From positions 124,001 to 188,000 of the forward strand of contig MKVX01000011.1 in NCBI GenBank assembly GCA_001899255.1: a stretch of 64,000 bases of DNA. Direction: 5' to 3'. Origin of the DNA: Rhizobiales bacterium 62-47 (GTDB lineage Bacteria; Pseudomonadota; Alphaproteobacteria; Rhizobiales; Xanthobacteraceae). Both the position numbers and the translations under genes were made by a program. Positions 62,087 to 64,000 of this stretch are shown here, piece by piece. Below the pieces are notes generated by a model. That model worked only from the letters and a program-made list of their open reading frames with translations. It had not been told where the DNA came from and did no database searches. The stretch's first letter is position 1, and every line of letters starts with the position of its first letter.

Positions 62087-62480
62087 GCACTGCCCTTTCT
62101 ATGATGCCCTGCCAAGGAGGGGCCCGACTTCAAATCCTGGGAACTAAAGGCTCTTCGCAACGGCCACCGGCAAGTGACGAGTCTTGCTCCCTTAGGGCGC
62201 CAGCTTCAGCACCGCACGCGCGACCGCTGAGGTCGCGACCGTGAGCGACTCCCGAGCTTTTTCAGCCCAAAACACGGCCTCTATGGCGTCCTGCACGACC
62301 GGTTTCGATCGCCGGCGGAGACCATCGACGTAAAATATTACGGCAAGCTAGGGTGCGTACTCATAAAATCTGCTGCTAAGAGTAGGCGCGCGTGATGTCC
62401 GCTTGTCCTCCAACAGCGGCGCGAAAGCGGACGTTGTCGGACTTCCGAGAAGGGCCACAACCGGACCTTCTCCGACCCTT
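62087..62480. other. No gene recognised
   Basis: The interval upstream of the response regulator has no supported gene. It probably contains the regulator's promoter. Confidence 0.4.
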
Positions 62481-62690
62481 CAGTTCGCCGGCTGGGCGTC
62501 CGGGAATTTCCAAGTTGCGTCGATGATTTCCTTGCGAGGTCGGTATAGTCTCACGGTATAGTTCCAGCCCGCCATGATCGGAAGGCAGTTCGCGGTTTCC
62601 TTCTGGCAACCGCCGAACTGGATCGTGAACGATCCGTCTGCATTCGGTCTCGCCGTGATGTTATTGAACGAATAGGCGTTGGCATCGTTC
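62481..62690 (-). pseudogene. C-terminal fragment of a DUF1214/DUF1254 protein
   Basis: SFNNITARPNADGSFTIQFG, then GCQKETANCLPIMAGWNYTV, then RLYRPRKEIIDATWKFPD and a stop is the typical end of DUF1254/DUF1214 proteins, which are normally several hundred residues long. It has no start and is joined directly to the gene fragment at 62688-62985. Confidence 0.7.
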
Positions 62691-62985
62691 TATCCAACGT
62701 TGACGACGGATCCTCGGACGCAAGATCTGAGCGGCGCTGAATCTCGCGGGCGACATCCTCCGAGACGTCTTCCGACCAACCCTCGGCGGTGTTGAACGCG
62801 ATGACACGCTGCGAATCGCCATATTGCCCCGACATCAGGTCAGTGATGACCGTCTCGAGATTGGTCTGCTCGCTGTCGGCTTCGCGCCAAACGCAACCGT
62901 TACGGCCAAGGCAATCCTCTACGAGATAGCTATTCTGATCGACGCCGTTCGGCACAATCGATGGTGTCCAACCGGACCTACTCAT
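62688..62985 (-). pseudogene. Truncated paralogue of the 118-residue hypothetical protein
   Basis: From ATG 62985 the first about 97 residues match the protein at 44717-45073 (CLGRNGCVWREADSEQTNLE, then VIAFNTAEGWSEDVSEDVAR). After SSTLD the sequence changes at the junction with the DUF1214 fragment, giving an open but hybrid frame. Whether a product is made is unclear. Confidence 0.65.
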
Positions 62986-63032
62986 ACGCAGTTACTCCAA
63001 AACGCTAAATCGAGAGCTAGTCTGGCCTTGAC

Positions 63033-63209
63033 CTATTTCCCCAATTCCTTCCGAACCGCCGCGGCGGAGTTGCCTACTTTGCCGATGGCCTTTTCGAGTT
63101 CTTCGCGGCTCACCCCGAGGTGATTGATCCATTATTTGACCTCGTAGTCTTCATTCATATTGATGCGGCTGCGGTCCTGCTGGCCAACCTTGGATTTGTC
63201 GTCGGTCAT
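63033..63209 (-). pseudogene. DUF3606 gene with an internal stop
   Basis: MTDDKSKVGQQDRSRINMNE, then DYEVK, is followed by TAA (63132-63134), where the family has an aromatic codon. The same frame continues WINHLGVSREELEKAIGKVG, then NSAAAVRKELGK, to the normal stop. One base change would explain the break. DUF3606 proteins are short helical proteins of unknown role. Confidence 0.8.
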
Positions 63210-63294
63210 GTGCCTCTCGCTTGTGTTGGCGGACCTCGATGGCAGTGGAATCGGGGCCGGCTCCGATTTAAGCCGGGGCGGCAGGATTCGTTCC

Positions 63295-63480
63295 TCAATG
63301 CAGCAAGGTCACAAAGTGGATCGCGAAGAATGCGGCGGCACAGACAGCGGCCGTTACCACGATAGCGAACAGCGCATGTCGGAAACTAAAGCCGGGAGTC
63401 TACGTCGAACCGCGCCACAGCAGTCTGCATCGCTCGAAAAAATAGACAAGGCTAAGGAATTGTCGGGCTTTAGTCGGCAT
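63295..63480 (-). pseudogene. Small membrane protein gene with an internal TAG
   Basis: MPTKARQFLSLVYFFERCRL, then LWRGST, is followed by TAG (63400-63402). The same frame continues TPGFSFRHALFAIVVTAAVC, then AAAFFAIHFVTLLH, to the stop. The hydrophobic second half matches the broken gene at 27864-28026. Translation could in principle start after the TAG, but no start codon is visible there. Confidence 0.5.
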
Positions 63481-63536
63481 CGAGTCTAGCGGAATAACAC
63501 CCGCTACAGAGTGCTTGCGCTTCGCGCCTCGCCAAC

Positions 63537-64000
63537 TCATTTGCTTTCCAAACTTTCCCCAAACATCTGTGTCGCCGGCCCTTCGTTTACGCCCCCAAAT
63601 TTATCGAGGGGGAGTGTTGCAGTGACTGTCAATAGCGCTGGGTCTACTGTCTCCAACTTTACCTTCCGACCGGTTTTCAAGGTCTGAATAAAACGAGGAT
63701 CGACTGGGACCGCAGCTATGCATGCATTTGCAAAACACCAATTGAACGGAAGCTTTATTGTCTCGTTTTCATCTACGGTGAAACTAACGCCAGCAATTAA
63801 TAGTTGCCCCGGCAGGACGATGACTTGTAAGAGCGCGCCCGGACCATCTTTGTCCTGAACAAGATCTATCCGAATTATTTCCGTTCCGGTTTCTTGCGTG
63901 CTGGCGCTAATCGTGGTGCGGCAGACTGTTTTCGCATTGGACTGCTCGAAGCACAATTTGCGCCATGGGGTATAATTCACATTGGTCAATTCACGCTGTC
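63537..64000 (-). CDS. Invasion-associated locus B (IalB) family protein, 5' end outside the window
   Basis: The visible 154 residues match IalB proteins, exported proteins with two disulfides first described in Bartonella. Landmarks are PWRKLCFEQSNAKTVCRTTI, FNWCFANACIAAVPVDPRFI, and a C-terminal VTATLPLDKFGGVNEGPATQ. The frame is open to the window edge (QREL before the TTG at 63989), so the signal peptide and true start lie beyond position 64000 and the TTG is not the likely start. Confidence 0.85.
   Translation of the reverse strand, partial: QRELTNVNYTPWRKLCFEQSNAKTVCRTTISASTQETGTEIIRIDLVQDKDGPGALLQVIVLPGQLLIAGVSFTVDENETIKLPFNWCFANACIAAVPVDPRFIQTLKTGRKVKLETVDPALLTVTATLPLDKFGGVNEGPATQMFGESLESK

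Overview
The window looks like an alphaproteobacterial replicon of the Bradyrhizobiaceae type (Bradyrhizobium, Afipia, Nitrobacter or Rhodopseudomonas relatives). This is inferred from family content: an alternative complex III cluster, BA14K, HWE kinase, DUF3606, IalB, a Ku operon with its usual small partners, and many small rhizobial-type membrane proteins. No rRNA, tRNA or replication gene was recognised, so the window alone does not say whether it is chromosome or plasmid.

Layout. 1-10.8 kb is compact and intact. It holds the 5' part of a cytochrome oxidase subunit II gene (minus), a divergent complete alternative complex III operon actABCDEF (plus), a SCO-type copper chaperone and a thiamine-diphosphate enzyme (both minus). 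At 10.9 kb a trehalohydrolase gene is cut short, and this marks the change to accessory DNA. 11.4-20 kb holds decayed duplicates, an operon of a sigma factor and a ParA-like protein lacking the P-loop lysine, a DUF6634 protein, an unpaired cytosine-5 methyltransferase and an IS3 remnant. 21-32 kb is an envelope/stress island: a tightly coupled minus-strand run of membrane proteins (DUF3618-like, holin-like, tail-rich proteins and a 24-residue peptide), PAP2, DUF3147 proteins, an SDR, and several 31-68-residue proteins. 34-38 kb is opgG-opgH for periplasmic glucans. 39-45 kb has an Rnk-like factor, hipBA with visible operators, and an HWE sensor kinase. 45-51.4 kb has an intact Ku operon, an SRAP (abasic-site) protein and many small exported or membrane proteins. 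53.8-57.1 kb is a glycosyltransferase plus debranching-enzyme pair. 57-64 kb holds decayed toxin-antitoxin and serine-recombinase genes, an orphan PLP-fold protein, MgtC, a single-domain response regulator and a 5'-partial IalB gene.

The most striking feature is the number of intact/decayed pairs. Genes intact at 44.7-51 kb recur as broken copies at 11.8-12.7, 26.0-26.8, 33.2-34.0, 38.6 and 62.7 kb. Genes intact at 22-30 kb recur as fragments at 61 kb. Two of the decayed copies keep gene order and orientation. Many breaks are single events: a 35-bp exact tandem duplication, one-base shifts and single nonsense codons. The window therefore reads as an accessory stress/DNA-repair gene set that has been duplicated and is being lost piece by piece.
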